The notes beneath the pieces are model-generated. The model ran no database searches. It was not told the origin of the DNA and saw only the letters and a program-made list of their open reading frames with translations. 64,000 bases of DNA from Hypomesus transpacificus (lineage: Eukaryota > Chordata > Actinopteri > Osmeriformes > Osmeridae). The position numbers and the translations under genes were made by a program. Each line of letters starts with the position of its first letter. The first letter of the stretch is position 1. The DNA lies in the NCBI RefSeq assembly GCF_021917145.1, contig NC_061061.1:14634908-14698907 (forward strand), in the 5' to 3' direction. This document shows, piece after piece, positions 26,785 to 38,906 of the stretch.

Positions 26785-28612
26785 AGAATTCCCTCATAGC
26801 CTACATGACTCGTAGGCTGACGGAATCTTACACAATTTCACTCCGTTACACAAGAACGCAGAAGAATAAGTGGCTACAATCTTGGTCGACTTCTTTGACA
26901 GGTTTATTGTTGCAATCGAACGTTGTTCTCTCCCCGTCTTACATGGAAACCATTATTTACACCTTAAAAATTAAAATCTAACACCAACAAACGCCTAACC
27001 ATTGGAATGTCAATTTAGATACAGCCACAGGTATGTCTATGTTTCCATTAGATTTCCCAATGAATGGCTAGTCATCATCTGTCTTGAAACAAGTATATAC
27101 TTGTTACCTGCAAGTGCAGGGATTACCTTCATCAGACACTGTAAAACAGTTGTCTCTATAACATTTCTGTTATGCTACACATGTTGTTCAAAGCTAGGGT
27201 ATGGGAAAATAAATAGTCTTGTACACGTATGTTTACCTTGACAAAAACAGTATGTGTTGCTAGTAAGCTTTAAACATGCCATATTTCTTTAGTGGGGATT
27301 TCTTTGATGTGCAGTCAGATAACATTTTGGGGAAATCAACATGTTGGGTCTTGTAGGCTCGACTGTAGGCCTAGTTCTTTAAAAGTTGGTATGCAAGTAG
27401 GGTGCATATCTTGAGTAAATTCTACGCTACTTCATCTGACAAACAAAGCAGCTTTCCTTTCCTTTCCAAAAAAAACGGAAAAAGAGCATTCATCAGGTAA
27501 AAAAATCATATAATTAAAAAGATTTCTAAATATTTTTCTCCTGTTTCTGTAAAATTGCTAAACTACTGAACTGACTTCCAGATATACTGAATTTCAAATA
27601 TGTCGATGCGAGCATTTCAATTATGTGGATTTGATTTTTCAGTAGTATGAATGTGTGTGAACGTTTTATATATTAATGTGTTTCAAATGTGTTTTTTGTA
27701 AGGACAGTCTGAATTATTTCCTTAACGGCCCCTCCCTCATAGATTTCTGTTCAACACTGGGTATAGTAAGGGTTAGGGCTCGAACATTTGCTGACCAGTA
27801 TGGCAAGCCATTAGCACAATAGCCTCTGGTCAGAGTTTTCGATAGGTTACCAATGTTCTCTCCTGTTCCTCACCTGTTGCACCGGTGCTGCGCGAAGTGC
27901 AACAGATAACGGGTGATTTGGAGGTTTGTCAAATGATAAGATATCTAAAAGTCCCTGATCTGAGTTCACATGTGCTTGACTGCCACCTGATGGCAAGATT
28001 TTACAAAGATGGCGACCTAAATGAAACATAAAAAACTATAGGCAACTAAACCTCAGACTTGCTTGAATTACGAACAGAAATTTTATAGAACAGCATACTG
28101 TATTAAAAAGGAATTGTCTGTCATATTTGTAATCCAAATGGTGTTAAGTGTTGTCTGGTTCTCATCTCCCTTGATTGTGTGTTAGTTTGTGTCACCAACA
28201 TGTCTGAGGGTATGGACTCCATCATCTGGGACTGCATGAAATTATGGAGGATCTGATGACTGCTTCCTCTGGACACCACTACTGCGTGGGCTTTAGTAAA
28301 GACTACTGGGATCAGGATGATCAGAAGGGAATACATCCCTGCTTCATTTAATCAAAGCTATAACCAAAAGCCAGATCTTAAGAAAGACACTTTTGGGGGA
28401 CATAATTGGTTAAGAAAATGAAGAACACTCTGACTCCTCTTGCCTTTTCAACCTTCCTTTGTGATTTATATGTGATTTATTACTAATTATAATATGCTTG
28501 GTGCACTATAGGTGTTGTGTAAAATAAAACAAAAACAAATGAACTGTTCTGTCCTGTAGCCTAATTCTCATTCCACAACCTTTTATTTATTTATCAGTTT
28601 ATCACTAGTTAA

Positions 28613-29703
28613 TGACAAAAGACAAAACCCTCCATCTCCCACGATCTGTCAATCACCTTGGGATCTGCGACGGTGAACCCTACATCCTCTGCCAGGAACC
28701 TTGGGGTTACCATGGATGACGAGCTCTCCCTCACGGCCCACATTGCTGCAGTCTCCCGGTCTTGTAGATTCACCCTCTACAACATCCGGAAGATCAGGAG
28801 ATACCTATCTGAGCACTCCACCCAGCTGCTAGTCCAAGCACTGGTCCAGTCTTTCTCCAAGTTGGACTACTGCAACTCGCTGCTCGCTGGTCTCCCAGCA
28901 TGTGCAACCCGCCCTCTTCAGAGGATTCAGAACGCAGCGGCCCGCCTGGTCTACAACCTACCCAGACGCTCCCATGTTACCCCGCTCCTCATCTCTCTCC
29001 ACTGGCTACCCATCAACGCCCGTATCAGATTCAAGACCCTGGTACTGACCTTCCGAGCAGTGAACGGAACTGCACCCGACTACATCAAGTCTCTCCTGCA
29101 ACCTTACACCCCCACCTGTCACCTACGGTCTTCTTCAGACAACCGCCTGGTGGTCCCACCGCTCAAGACTGCCCGGTCCCAACACAAGCTCTTCTCCTGC
29201 CTGGCCCCCCAATGGTGGAACCAGCTCCCCACCTCCATCAGGGATACTGACTGTTTCCCCACCTTCAAGAAAAGGCTCAAGACGAACTTGTTCCGGGAGT
29301 ACAACGGCTCTTAGGAATACTTGGCTGGACCTGATGTTAGTTTCCTCCAGGATCACAATGACTCTTATTGAGTGACTTGTTGCTCTTGTAGGTTAGTTAT
29401 AACGAAGTTAAGTCTTGTACTCGCTGTGAAATATTTTACTGTTGATTGTTCTTCTACAGGTACAGTCCTGCACTTTTTGTGGTTCATGTTGTTTTAATTT
29501 GCAACTTGTATAACTGCATGCTCTTATGGGTCTTCCCTTTGTTACTTGTTTAGTTTTTTCACAATGTATACTTCATGTTTTGGCTGCTTGCAATGTTTGG
29601 GACTGCCTCGTTGTTATGATCAGTGACCTATGCTCTGTTGTAAAGCTCTCTCTTGGAAGTCGCTTTGGATAAAAGCGCCTGCTAAATGCATAAATGTAAA
29701 TGT
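28613..29703 (+). mobile_element. 5'-truncated L2-type LINE
   Basis: An open frame of at least 218 codons (28658-29314, extendable upstream in frame) encodes the C-terminal part of an L2-clade reverse transcriptase. Visible blocks are ARNLGVTMDDELSLTAHI, LDYCNSLLAGLP, IQNAAARLVYNLPR, SLHWLPINARIRFKTLVL, LAPQWWNQLPTSIR and FKKRLKTNLFREY. A 3' UTR of about 390 bases follows, ending in the typical tail AAGTCGCTTTGGATAAAAGC then TGCTAAATGCATAAATGTAA. The frame has no stops over the retained part, so the insertion is probably young. The N-terminal endonuclease and most of the polymerase are missing. Confidence 0.92.
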
Positions 29704-30016
29704 AGATACATATACAATAGACGGATAAATTAAAGGTGTTTTCTTTAATCATGTAAACTGGAAATGTGAAGTAGAAAAGCAGTTCTCAGTGTATTAAAGC
29801 AGCACATTCACAACCTGTTTTGCAGATACATACTTTTTAAATGGCCTAAAAAGTGTTGTTTTGCAACCAACTCACATTCAACCATAAAGACCCCTGTGCT
29901 ACACAAGGGGAAAAAAACAGTAATAGAAGTAAAACATTTAAATCTATGTGTCTACAATCAGGTATTGCATAAGATTTGGTTAGGATAAGCAATTACTGTC
30001 AAACTGAAGGCTTTGT

Positions 30017-31799
30017 TTAGGCAGTCACATCCTCCAGCAGTGGACTGTACTTCTCTGGGTCTTCGGTCTTGCTCTAGAAAAAGGAAGTTTAAAAGTTCAA
30101 AATGACTGTAAAAGTGGGGAAAGGTGAGCAAAACCCTCGCAACCACTTTAACGTTACCTTGTGCTGCTCCTTTATGTTCTTGTGCAAGGCCTTCATACCC
30201 AGCACTGCAGAGCTGATGGTGACACATAACTGAAGGACAGCAAGGACGATCATCACGATTTCCAAGGAATTCATAAGCACCTAATGTCAGAAAGGAAAAT
30301 CACATGGAGGATGTTAAAACATTGGTGATGTCAGGAAAAAAGACTTGTAGTCAATAACTCTTTCAACAGACAGTTTTTTTGGGTGTTTCTCACACTGTAA
30401 CACTGTTATACAGTTCTAATCCTAGATTTCTTGCTGCACTTCTATGCACCTTTGTACGTCACTTTGGATAATAGCATCTGCTACATCTTAAATATAAATG
30501 CAAATGATAGAAACATGAGATGATACGTAATCATATGCAGTATTACTGTTTTTAATACATTTGTTGATACATATATGTTTTTCTGATGGATAGGCATATG
30601 TATCTACAAAATGACTGGGTTTGAAAGAAGTAGCAAACAGGTAGTAAATAAGGGTTAGATGCAACTGCCTTTATTGATTTATAATTCAAAGTAAATTGTA
30701 CTTGAAAGTATTCTCACCACTGCAATATGTTTGGCATCCAAGCATCTCTCCAAGTATTGATTATTTGTCTCACTGGTTGGACGCGGGGTGTTAAAGCCGC
30801 CATACCAGTAGTCATTGTCCGAGTTGCACATCCAGTACAGTTTACCATTTCCCAGGTCTATGGCGTACAACACAATGCCAGTAATAGCAAGTGCAGCACC
30901 ACCCAGATTTATCATAACATTGATGCCCACCTATAATACATGAGCAGTTAGATTACAGATTCAACAACTTTCATAAACATTTAATAATGTGTTTTATTTA
31001 TAAGTAGTATCTCACCAAACAGGGACTCGAAACTTTTCAGCTAGAACACACATTACGCCAACAGCAATGAACTGGAACAAGGAGAAATCATCATAAAACA
31101 CAAGGGTGTTAACATGATATTAGATTAAGATAGAAAAATTACGCAGTTGTAATACAGGCCTAATTGTGCTTTAGAATAATACATAAGTGTGCCATGCAAC
31201 AATTGTGCCATGCAAACACGATTTCAATAGAAATTTTTGACTTACCACACCGCCAAGCCAATAAGGAACTCCCAAATACAACAGTGTCCCAACAGTTGAG
31301 TTTAACAGGATTGGTCCAAGGCCTAGGTTGAGAATCCCTACCAGGATTTGTATAGCCTGTGAAATACAAATGTAAGGGAACATGACATCTTATATACTAA
31401 TACCCAAATGTATAATGATTTTGTCTCTTCAAAGAAATGTGAAAGCCACACACATTGTTATTCCAAAACTCTTAAATGTTAGCTGTCTTCGAAATAACAG
31501 AATGTATGCATCCATTCGGATTTGGCTTGACTTTTCTATTATCAGCTGTTCTGATAATTTTCAATTATTTCGATTTTGTTGATAATTTCAACAAATAAGC
31601 AGGTGCATTTTCTGAATAAACATACCCCCAGAACTGACAGAGAACTGCCTTGGAGCTTTCTCAGTCTTTGAGACAATGCGCATATTGGACTGCAGCACAG
31701 GGTCCCGAATATCTGGAACACCATTGGCCAATCGCTTTTGGGGTTAGAGGCCACGGTGAACACGGTCACCCCCTCACCCTTGGTTATGGTCACTGACAT
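30017..31799 (-). CDS. MS4A-family four-pass membrane protein, one-base frameshift in exon 3
   Basis: Six coding exons on the minus strand: 31799-31626, 31356-31246, 31071-31016, 30930-30718, 30280-30158 and 30073-30017. They start MSVTITKGEGVTVFTVASNP and end EKYSPLLEDVTA. Four hydrophobic segments sit one per exon in the MS4A pattern: AIQILVGILNLGLGPILL, then FIAVGVMCVLAEK, then INLGGAALAITGIVLYAIDL, then LEIVMIVLAVLQLCVTISSA. Exons 1, 2, 4, 5 and 6 are multiples of three, but exon 3 is 56 bases, one short. The frame change falls in a run of A (GAAAAG): before it reads VLAEK, after it VSSPCLVGINVM, the expected MS4A continuation. With the missing base the protein would be 244 residues. This is either a pseudogenising deletion or a homopolymer sequencing error. 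A 5' UTR exon probably ends at 32368 (donor CAG then GTGAGA), with TATA-like sequence near 32460. MS4A proteins are membrane chaperones or receptor-associated proteins; this one's ligand is unknown. Confidence 0.82.
30453..30505 (+). repeat. relict L2/V-SINE tail in MS4A intron
   Basis: CACTTTGGATAATAGCATCT followed by GCTACATCTTAAATATAAATG is a diverged copy of the tail shared by the L2 at 29655-29703 and the SINE at 14116-14162. It lies in the intron between coding exons 4 and 5 of the MS4A gene. Only the tail is recognisable. Confidence 0.6.
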
Positions 31800-32290
31800 C
31801 TTGACAACTCGAAACTGAAAGTAAAGGGAAACATTATAGCAACAAAATATTAATAATTAAATGACAGTCGGTTTGTGTAAATCGATGACAATGACTGGAT
31901 ATCCCAATTGTGATATCCTCGCTGCACACCATTTTGATTATGTAGGTAAACGTCCATTCTTAACCCTATTTGAGAACAACAGGCTTGGTCATATGTCATA
32001 AAGTAGGCTACAAAAGGAAAAGACGCAGAAGAAATAGGTAACAAATCCTTGAGAAAATGTCAACAAAAACCTCTACAAACCGTGTAGGCATCTAATTGTT
32101 GATCAATGCGGTTGTTGTAGGCGATATTGACTTAGGCTTATAATCGTAATTAAGTAATCACACGATTATTAATCATATAATCATATTAATTCTAATTCAG
32201 AAATATAGGCCTAAAATAGTTTTTCTTGACATGTTCGAGTTCGACCAAGCTTTTTGCTTTCCAGGACGCAACAGCTCAGTTTAAAATTAT

Positions 32291-32341
32291 CCCCTGTACC
32301 TAAGTGACTTTTGATAAAACGTCTGCTGATACATTAAGTAA
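32291..32341 (+). repeat. second relict L2/V-SINE-like tail
   Basis: CCTGTACCTAAGTGACTTTT then GATAAAACGTCTGCTGATAC resembles the GTAAGTCGCTTTGGATAAAA-GCGTCTGCTAAATG tail, with several differences. It lies beside the probable 5' UTR exon of the MS4A gene. Confidence 0.45.
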
Positions 32342-32911
32342 AGGACAGATTATTGTTTTGGTCTCACCTGACTATTCGACAGGAACTTCTTGAAATCGTG
32401 TAGTAGTCTCAATGTTGGGACAAGGAAGTGTCCTGAAAAGATTATTGGGAAGGGCTCGGTATTTATTTCCCTGCAGTACCTCCCACTGCTTACATAAAAT
32501 GGCAGTTCATCAATTCAACGGGTGATAAATATTCAGTTTCTGGAAAAGTTTCTATTGTTTTGCTGTCTTTGTAGATAACATGGTGATACTTACTTGGTTC
32601 AATGTTGATAATCAGTCACCTTTGTGTTACACGTCAAACAACCGTGTGGTATAACATGATAAATGTGCTGCAACCTGCCACTCGGAGGGAATAACAGGTA
32701 TTGTCTGATGACGTTGACTTTTTGTTTCTCAAAGTATTTACTGTACATTAGTACGTGTTTCTTCTGCAATCCCTTGGATGATTGTAAAATAATCAGTCAT
32801 AGAATAGGTAATTTCCTTTATTTTTATGATTATGCTGTAGCCATACTCTGTATTGCACTTAAAGCTAAGAAATATTACTTGAAGCAATCAGAGAAATCAG
32901 ACTAGGTTCCA

Positions 32912-34096
32912 TCACTTATTAAATTGTATGACTTCTTGAATGAGGTCTATACCAGGGAAGTCCATTGCAATAACACCTAAACATGACCCTGGGTGGTCGT
33001 TAAAGAACCTCCTCAGGTACTGATCCAACCAGGGGTCGATCTTTTCAGACACTTTTTTGGGAGTCAGAAACATGCCCCAGAATGTACCAACGCCAGTGCC
33101 ACTGGAGTAGCTGAGAACAATCTTATCCCGTCCTGTGTCTTCAGCTGCTTGGGTCAAACACTTATCAATTGTATTTTCTTTGTCTGCAATATGAGTGACT
33201 TCATAATCACCCTTTGTGTCAGTTTCCAGGAGAGGAACACCCAGTTTAAAGCTGGACTTCTGCACAAAGACTATCTTTCCTCGAGCCTTACCCATGGTTG
33301 GCATTACAGACTTCACCCAAACATTTTTGTCATTACTAACAATTTTTTCTACCATCTTCTCAACATTGTCTTTATCAAACAAATCAGGCTTCACTCTAAC
33401 GAGAACCATCTCACTGGGGAACTCTGACAGAAATGCTCTGATTGTGTCAAGGACATCAATGAAAGAAGTGTGCTGGTAGACAACGCCATGCATAATATAG
33501 AGCTTGTTTTCTAGTGCAAAAATGCGGAGGTCCAGGTAGCGTATGCCGGCTCTCAGCTGGTCATTCAGATTCCATGCCTGACACTCAGCCAACGGACCAC
33601 CATAGAGAGCCATGGTATCATGGGTACCAGGGATGGTGATGTCGGATAGGAATTTATCATCCTTGATGGCCTCCATCCAGCCTATGTTATAGGAGTCTGG
33701 GAGTTGTAAATTACCGTTATCGTTGAAGAGATCCTTTCCATGGCTAAAAGCCCTGCAAGTAAACCATAAAGCTGTAAAGGAGAAGCAATGATTGCATGTG
33801 GATGTGGAAATTATGTGCTGCACTCTTTCAGTGTGACTGGACTGTCATCTTGTTATTCTTTCAAAATATTTTTTTTGAATGGTAATTGTATCTACATTAA
33901 TAATTTGGGCTATCCATTATTGAAGGATGTTCGAACATCAAAATTACAACCACTTTGGTAGCCTATATATTGAGAATACAGAGTGGGACACAACAATATA
34001 ACTTAATTCAACGCATCTGAGAATATGTTGCCATACTTACATGAAAAGTAGCAATGCATAGACACGATAAAGCACACTTTTTGCAGTGGTCTGCAT
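32912..34096 (-). CDS. secreted PI-PLC X-domain protein (bacterial-type phosphatidylinositol phosphodiesterase)
   Basis: Two coding exons, 34096-34041 and 33752-32912, give 298 residues. Exon 1 encodes MQTTAKSVLYRVYALLLF and supplies a signal peptide; it joins in phase to MAFSHGKDLFNDNGNLQLPD in exon 2. The single catalytic domain has the two histidines expected of PI-PLC-X enzymes, H63 in TIPGTHDTMAL and H107 in YIMHGV, plus D93 and R95 in YLDLRIF. There is no PH, EF-hand or C2 domain, so it resembles compact bacterial PI-PLCs and PLCXD proteins rather than signalling PLCs. The likely activity is cleavage of phosphatidylinositol or GPI-type lipids outside the cell or in the secretory pathway. 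The ATG follows an acceptor (TTTTCAG), so a 5' UTR exon lies further upstream. AATAAA on this strand is at 32822-32817, about 90 bases after the stop. Confidence 0.9.
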
Positions 34097-34424
34097 GGTC
34101 ACGGACACAGCAACCTACTGAAAAGATTGTATACATAGTGTTCAGATAATCAAATTAATTAACAGGTCAGCGCCCAGTGAGAAACTGGGTAAAAATCTTG
34201 ACGTAACAATGAAATTAGGCTACCAAAATGGCTCTCTAAAGTTCTGAAAAATACTTACGTTGCTCAGTTTTCACATTCATATGGTCTGACTTCAGCTAAA
34301 TTGGAAGTTAATATAGCCTGCCACTGTTTAAAATAGGTGTGGTCTGATAATATTTAGGCTATGGTACCTTAGTTTGTCCTTTGTTCTTAAGAAAGGTCAC
34401 ATTCACATTTGAGATTGTGGAGTT
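34036..34424 (-). repeat. tandem duplication, copy A: working first exon and upstream region of PI-PLC gene
   Basis: This block holds the coding first exon of the PI-PLC gene with its splice sites and about 330 bases upstream. It recurs as copy B at 34459-34895. Shared landmarks include AAAGCACACTTTTT, GAAAAGATTGTA, AGGTCAGCG, TTAGGCTACCAAAATG, TTTGTTCTTAAG and ACATTTGAGATTGTGG, in the same order in both. Confidence 0.85.
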
Positions 34425-34458
34425 CAATGCAATGGAGTAAGATGTTGCAATACTTAGC

Positions 34459-34895
34459 CTGTAGACATTAAAAGTAGGCTAGCAATGTATAAAAACGGCA
34501 AAGCACACTTTTTCAGGGGTATTGGTCACGGATACCAGTAATCTAATGAAAAGATTGTACAGTAGGCTATACTCTGTAGGGTAGGCCAATTGAACAAGAC
34601 TGTTCAGGTCCTCAAATTCATTCTCACTCAGGTCAGCGTCCACTGGGCACAAAAAAAACATAAAATACAGGGAACTAATTTAGGCTACCAAAATGCCTCT
34701 GTTAATGCCTTTGTTACTTAAAAAGTTGAGAAGGATACCATTGGCAGTTTTTCAAAATTGTGTGCAAAACAGTCGTCTGACCTCAGCTAATTTGGCAGCC
34801 TGCCACACCAAAGAAAATGTCAGGTGTGGCCTGCATATTTACCTTTGATTTGTACTTTGTTCTTAAGGAATGTTATCACATTTGAGATTGTGGTG
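34459..34895 (-). pseudogene. tandem duplication, copy B: decayed first exon of PI-PLC gene
   Basis: Diverged copy of 34036-34424. Where the working exon has GTGACCATGCAGACC this copy has GTGACCAATACCCC, so the start codon is gone. The donor CATGTAAGTA is replaced by AATGTCTACA. It cannot supply the signal-peptide exon, but it may still hold promoter or enhancer elements, as it lies between the PI-PLC gene and ubqln4. Confidence 0.82.
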
Positions 34896-35101
34896 TGAGA
34901 CAGGAAAGGTTAAAGCCCAATGTAATTCTTGATTAACCATACGTGCTTTCAACTATTTCTCTCTTGAAACCCATTTTAATATTGGGCCTAAATGTAGTAT
35001 GACCCCCACACCACTAGGTATCGTCGTCACAGCTGTATTCAGGTAATGTTTCTTATCTCACGCTTGAGAATGTTGTCAGTTGGGGATGTTGAGGAGGAGT
35101 A

Positions 35102-35111
35102 AAGATGGCGG
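35102..35111 (+). promoter_or_regulatory. YY1-type element overlapping the ubqln4 start codon
   Basis: AAGATGGCGG, the core of the YY1 consensus, covers the start codon itself, an arrangement common in housekeeping genes with short 5' UTRs. No TATA box is obvious upstream. Prediction from motif only. Confidence 0.5.
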
Positions 35112-38100
35112 AGAATAGCGGCACAGACCCCACGGTGGATTCTAACGTTGATAAAAATGATACCACTGAAGGGACCATGATTGTGGTCACGGTAAAAACC
35201 CCTAAAGATAAAGAGGAAATAGCAATCTCGGAGGATTCTTCTGTCGCACAGGTACACACATTAATTGTACAGTTATGCAAGTCATGCTCTGTGGCTATAG
35301 CTAGCAATGTTAGCTACCACTTAATAGCTAACTGCTAGCTAAACTGGCACCATCCAGTTGTCATGGTATGAGTTGCAACGCGACCACACTGTGCTAACTC
35401 GGTTAATCCAGCTAGCTAGCTGGCTAACGTTTTGAGTTAACTGTGCAACGGTAGCTCGCAAGCCATCTTAAATAACCTGGACACCGTAGCACGTGAGTTT
35501 ACTACTAGCTGACTTATAGCTAGTATTAGTCACTGAGTTGTCTAATTGCTAATTGATTTTGTTTTGAACTGTCAGCAGTTACAGTAACATTATAGACAGA
35601 TCTAAATAGCCAGCTAGCTAGGCTACTACACTGAAAATATTGAGAATAGTCAGCCAAGTAGCCAACCAACCTTTGGCTCTCCATCGTCAAACGACATCAA
35701 ACCAACTGGTCTATCCATCTTAGCTACGTTTGGACATTTGCTGTCCCCTTCACAACTCAGCCACATTAGGTACTAGAAAGGATGAAGTACCATGAGTGTA
35801 TTATAGTTGGCGATTAAACAAATGGCCAAACTACACGATGGTGATGGTATAGGGACTGGGCAAGGTACTTATAGTAAAGTAGTAGTTTCATTCTTGTCTA
35901 TCTTTAGTATAGGTCTCTGTATTAAGATTCATAAATGGCATCTTCAAGGCCATTGCAATGATTGGACTGTCATCAATCCCAGTTTAAACACTCACTCTGT
36001 CTCATTCATCTAGTTCAAAGAAGAAATATCAAAGAGGTTTAAGGCCAAGCAGGACCAACTAGTGCTGATATTTGCTGGCAAAATCCTTAAGGATGGAGAT
36101 ACATTGAACCAACATGGCATCAAAGATGGACTCACTGTTCATCTGGTCATCAAAACCCCTCCAAAGTAAGACATGGTTTCCCCAGTGTCATTTGCTTAAC
36201 AGATTTTCCTTTCAATAAAACGTTCCATCTGTGGTGTTTTCTTGATGATGACGACCCCCATGTCCCTGCAGGTCCACAGGTGGTGGCGCCTCCCAACCCT
36301 CTGGTTCCAGCTCTGGGACTCCTCAGACAAACAACAGCAATGCCTCCCTCCCCAATCCTGGACCAACATCCAATGCCAGTACGACGACAGGCACTGGACC
36401 TGCCCCAGCCCCAGCACAGCCTGCCAATTTGCTCAGTAAGCAGCAACCACAGTTCCTTACAAACTAATCTCACAATGAAGAACATTGATGAAATCTGTTC
36501 TTGTGTGTACATTTGACTATTTGTGATGTATTTACATTGCTTACACACTGGATATGTATTAACTCGTCAAACAGTTCCCGTTATTAGTTTTAACCTGCCA
36601 ATAACTCTTCCCCCCCTTTTAATGTGTCCCTTGAGGTGGGTTTGGTGACCTGTCCAATCTTGGAGGCCTGGGCATGGGTTCAGCCAATTTCATGGAGCTA
36701 CAGCAGCAGATGCAGACACAACTGATGTCGAACCCGGAAATGCTGTCCCAGATCATGGAGAACCCTCTGGTACAGAACATGATGTCCAACCCTGACCTGA
36801 TGAGGCAAATGATTGTCACCAACCCCCAGATGCAGCAGCTGATGGAACGCAATCCAGAGATCTCCCACATGCTCAACAACCCAGAGCTCATGAGACAGGT
36901 GAGACCGGAAAGGTCCAGTTGTAGAGGTGTTGTGGGAGAAAGAAAGAATATACTTTGTTGCTTGAGAAAAGGGTGTGCCACCACCTTGAGTTGATAATCT
37001 TGTCTCTATAATCGAAATCCCCCCTCTCCCGACAGACCATGGAGTTGGCAAGGAACCCGGCCATGATGCAAGAAATGATGCGTAACCAAGACAGGGCGCT
37101 TAGCAACCTAGAAAGCATCCCAGGAGGTTACAACGCCCTCCGGAGGATGTACACAGACATCCAGGAGCCCATGTTCAGTGCTGCTAGGGAGCAGGTAGCT
37201 ATTACTATTGGCTGGATGTTAATGTATGTTAAATATATATGCGTATATCTATATAAAGATATTAAAGTAATGTTTTTTTGGGGGGGCTGTGCTTGTGTCT
37301 TTTACATAGTTTGGAAACAATCCCTTCTCGGCTTTGGGGGGTAACTTGGAAAACTCAGGGGTGCAGCCTTCCAGAACAGAAAATAGGGAGCCTTTACCTA
37401 ACCCCTGGGGCCCCCCTGGAACAGGCTCATCTGAGAGAGGGGGGACAGGAACTTCCACCACCTCCACTGGGGGTACTGCTCCCAGCGTCTCCAACCCCCT
37501 GGGCATCAATGCTGCAGGCCTGGGCAACGGTATGAGCTCCTGTCCATCAACAACATAAAGGATTGCACAGCATTACGACCAAATTCACAGTCTGCACTCT
37601 ATTTATCCATGTGTTTTTTCCCAGGTGTGTTTAGTAGCCCTGGTATGCAGAGTGTGATGCAGCAGATCTCTGAGAACCCCCAGCTGATGCAGAACATGCT
37701 CTCTGCACCCTACATGCGCAGTATGATGCAGTCACTGGCCCAGAACCCGGACCTCGCGTCACAGGTCTGTATACGAGTTAGAGAGGGGTCAAGACAAGGC
37801 TTTTTAAAATGTTCTTCAATTGGTTAAGTATTTTAACGTGTTGATTATTACATTCGGAATATGATACCTTGGTGTTAACAGCTGTCATTTCAAATGAACC
37901 TGAACAAAATTAATATATAGACAATGTTTGTGTATTTCCCCAGGCACTGATGAACAACCCTCTATTTGCTGGAAATCCCCAGTTACAGGAGCAGATGAGA
38001 CATCAGCTGCCTGTGTTTCTCCAGCAGGTCAGATTGCTGTTTTATGGTTTTACAAACACTGTGTCTGAACGTATGTGTCTGATACCTTAAGTTGGGTGTA

Positions 38101-38906
38101 GGCGCTTGACATAATATGCTGTTGTTGACTATCACACAGATGCAGAATCCTGAGGCAATGTCAGTTATGACCAATCCTCGAGCCATGCAAGCTCTCATGC
38201 AGATCCAGCAAGGCTTACAGACCCTACAGACGGAAGCACCCGGACTCATGCCCAGGTCTGTGTCTCAACTAGATTCTGTAAAATTCTAAATTCTGTCCAT
38301 TTTGAATGTTTAATTTTTTTTATGTTGGTTTTTGTGTGTGTGTGTTTTTAATTTGTTTTAGCATAATTCCTGGAGGGATCCCAGTCATTCCTCCAACTTC
38401 GGGAAGTAGTATGGCCCCAGAGAACCCCCCTCCTGCCCCAGCACCTGCCCCTGCCCCAGTACCAGCCCCAAACCCCACTGCTGCCACCAACCCCAACCAA
38501 CAACAGCAGCAACTCATGCAGCAGATGTTACAAATGTTTGCTGGCGGAGGCACAGCGGTATGTGTAAATGTTTATTGGCTAGTTAAACTCTTAGCGAGTG
38601 TGTCCACATGTTCTTTAGGTATTCTCACACTCAAGAACTCAACCCAATGTATTGCCGATGAGAAATGTATTATTAGCTTTACTTGCTGCTACTACTGTTC
38701 TTTCCCCCTACCTATAGGCTAATGTAATGCTAATCCTGGTTCACCTCTTTCAGACCCAGAGCCCAGAGGTACGGTTTCAGCAGCAGCTGGACCAACTCAG
38801 TGCAATGGGGTTTATCAACCGAGAGGCCAATCTCCAAGCCCTCATCGCAACAGGGGGAGACATCAATGCTGCCATTGAGAGACTCCTGGGTTCTCAGCCC
38901 TCCTAA
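35105..38906 (+). CDS. ubqln4: ubiquilin-4
   Basis: Eleven exons: 35105-35251, 36014-36165, 36272-36435, 36636-36898, 37036-37194, 37310-37529, 37625-37764, 37944-38027, 38140-38255, 38362-38557 and 38754-38906. All junctions are GT-AG and in phase, giving 597 residues, close to the 601 of human UBQLN4. The N-terminal ubiquitin-like domain (about 24-100) runs from [16 protein letters not shown] to [16 protein letters not shown]1-type repeats rich in Met, Asn and Pro follow ([33 protein letters not shown]). A PAPAPAP segment precedes the C-terminal UBA domain (about 550-597) with its MGF loop ([20 protein letters not shown]). Ubiquilins shuttle ubiquitinated clients to the proteasome; UBQLN4 also handles mislocalised membrane proteins and DNA-repair factors. 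The gene order with lamtor2, rab25 and mex3a supports UBQLN4 rather than another ubiquilin. Confidence 0.97.

Larger units (their letters stand above)
23055..28612. other. gene desert
   Basis: 5.5 kb of AT-rich sequence including the probable 3' UTR of the third long rapunzel gene. Besides a poly-C run and a telomere-like run listed separately, I see no gene or clear mobile element. A G-rich/C-rich pair around 24660-24720 (GGGGGGCTTGGGGGG and GAACCCCCC) can fold on itself. Confidence 0.45.

Noticed and set aside
28900-29250. Second open frame inside the L2 LINE
   Set aside because: Shadow of the reverse-transcriptase frame.
35408-35423. 16-base palindrome CCAGCTAGCTAGCTGG in ubqln4 intron 1
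   Set aside because: Part of a locally GCTAGCTA-rich stretch; short palindromes of this kind arise readily in such sequence.
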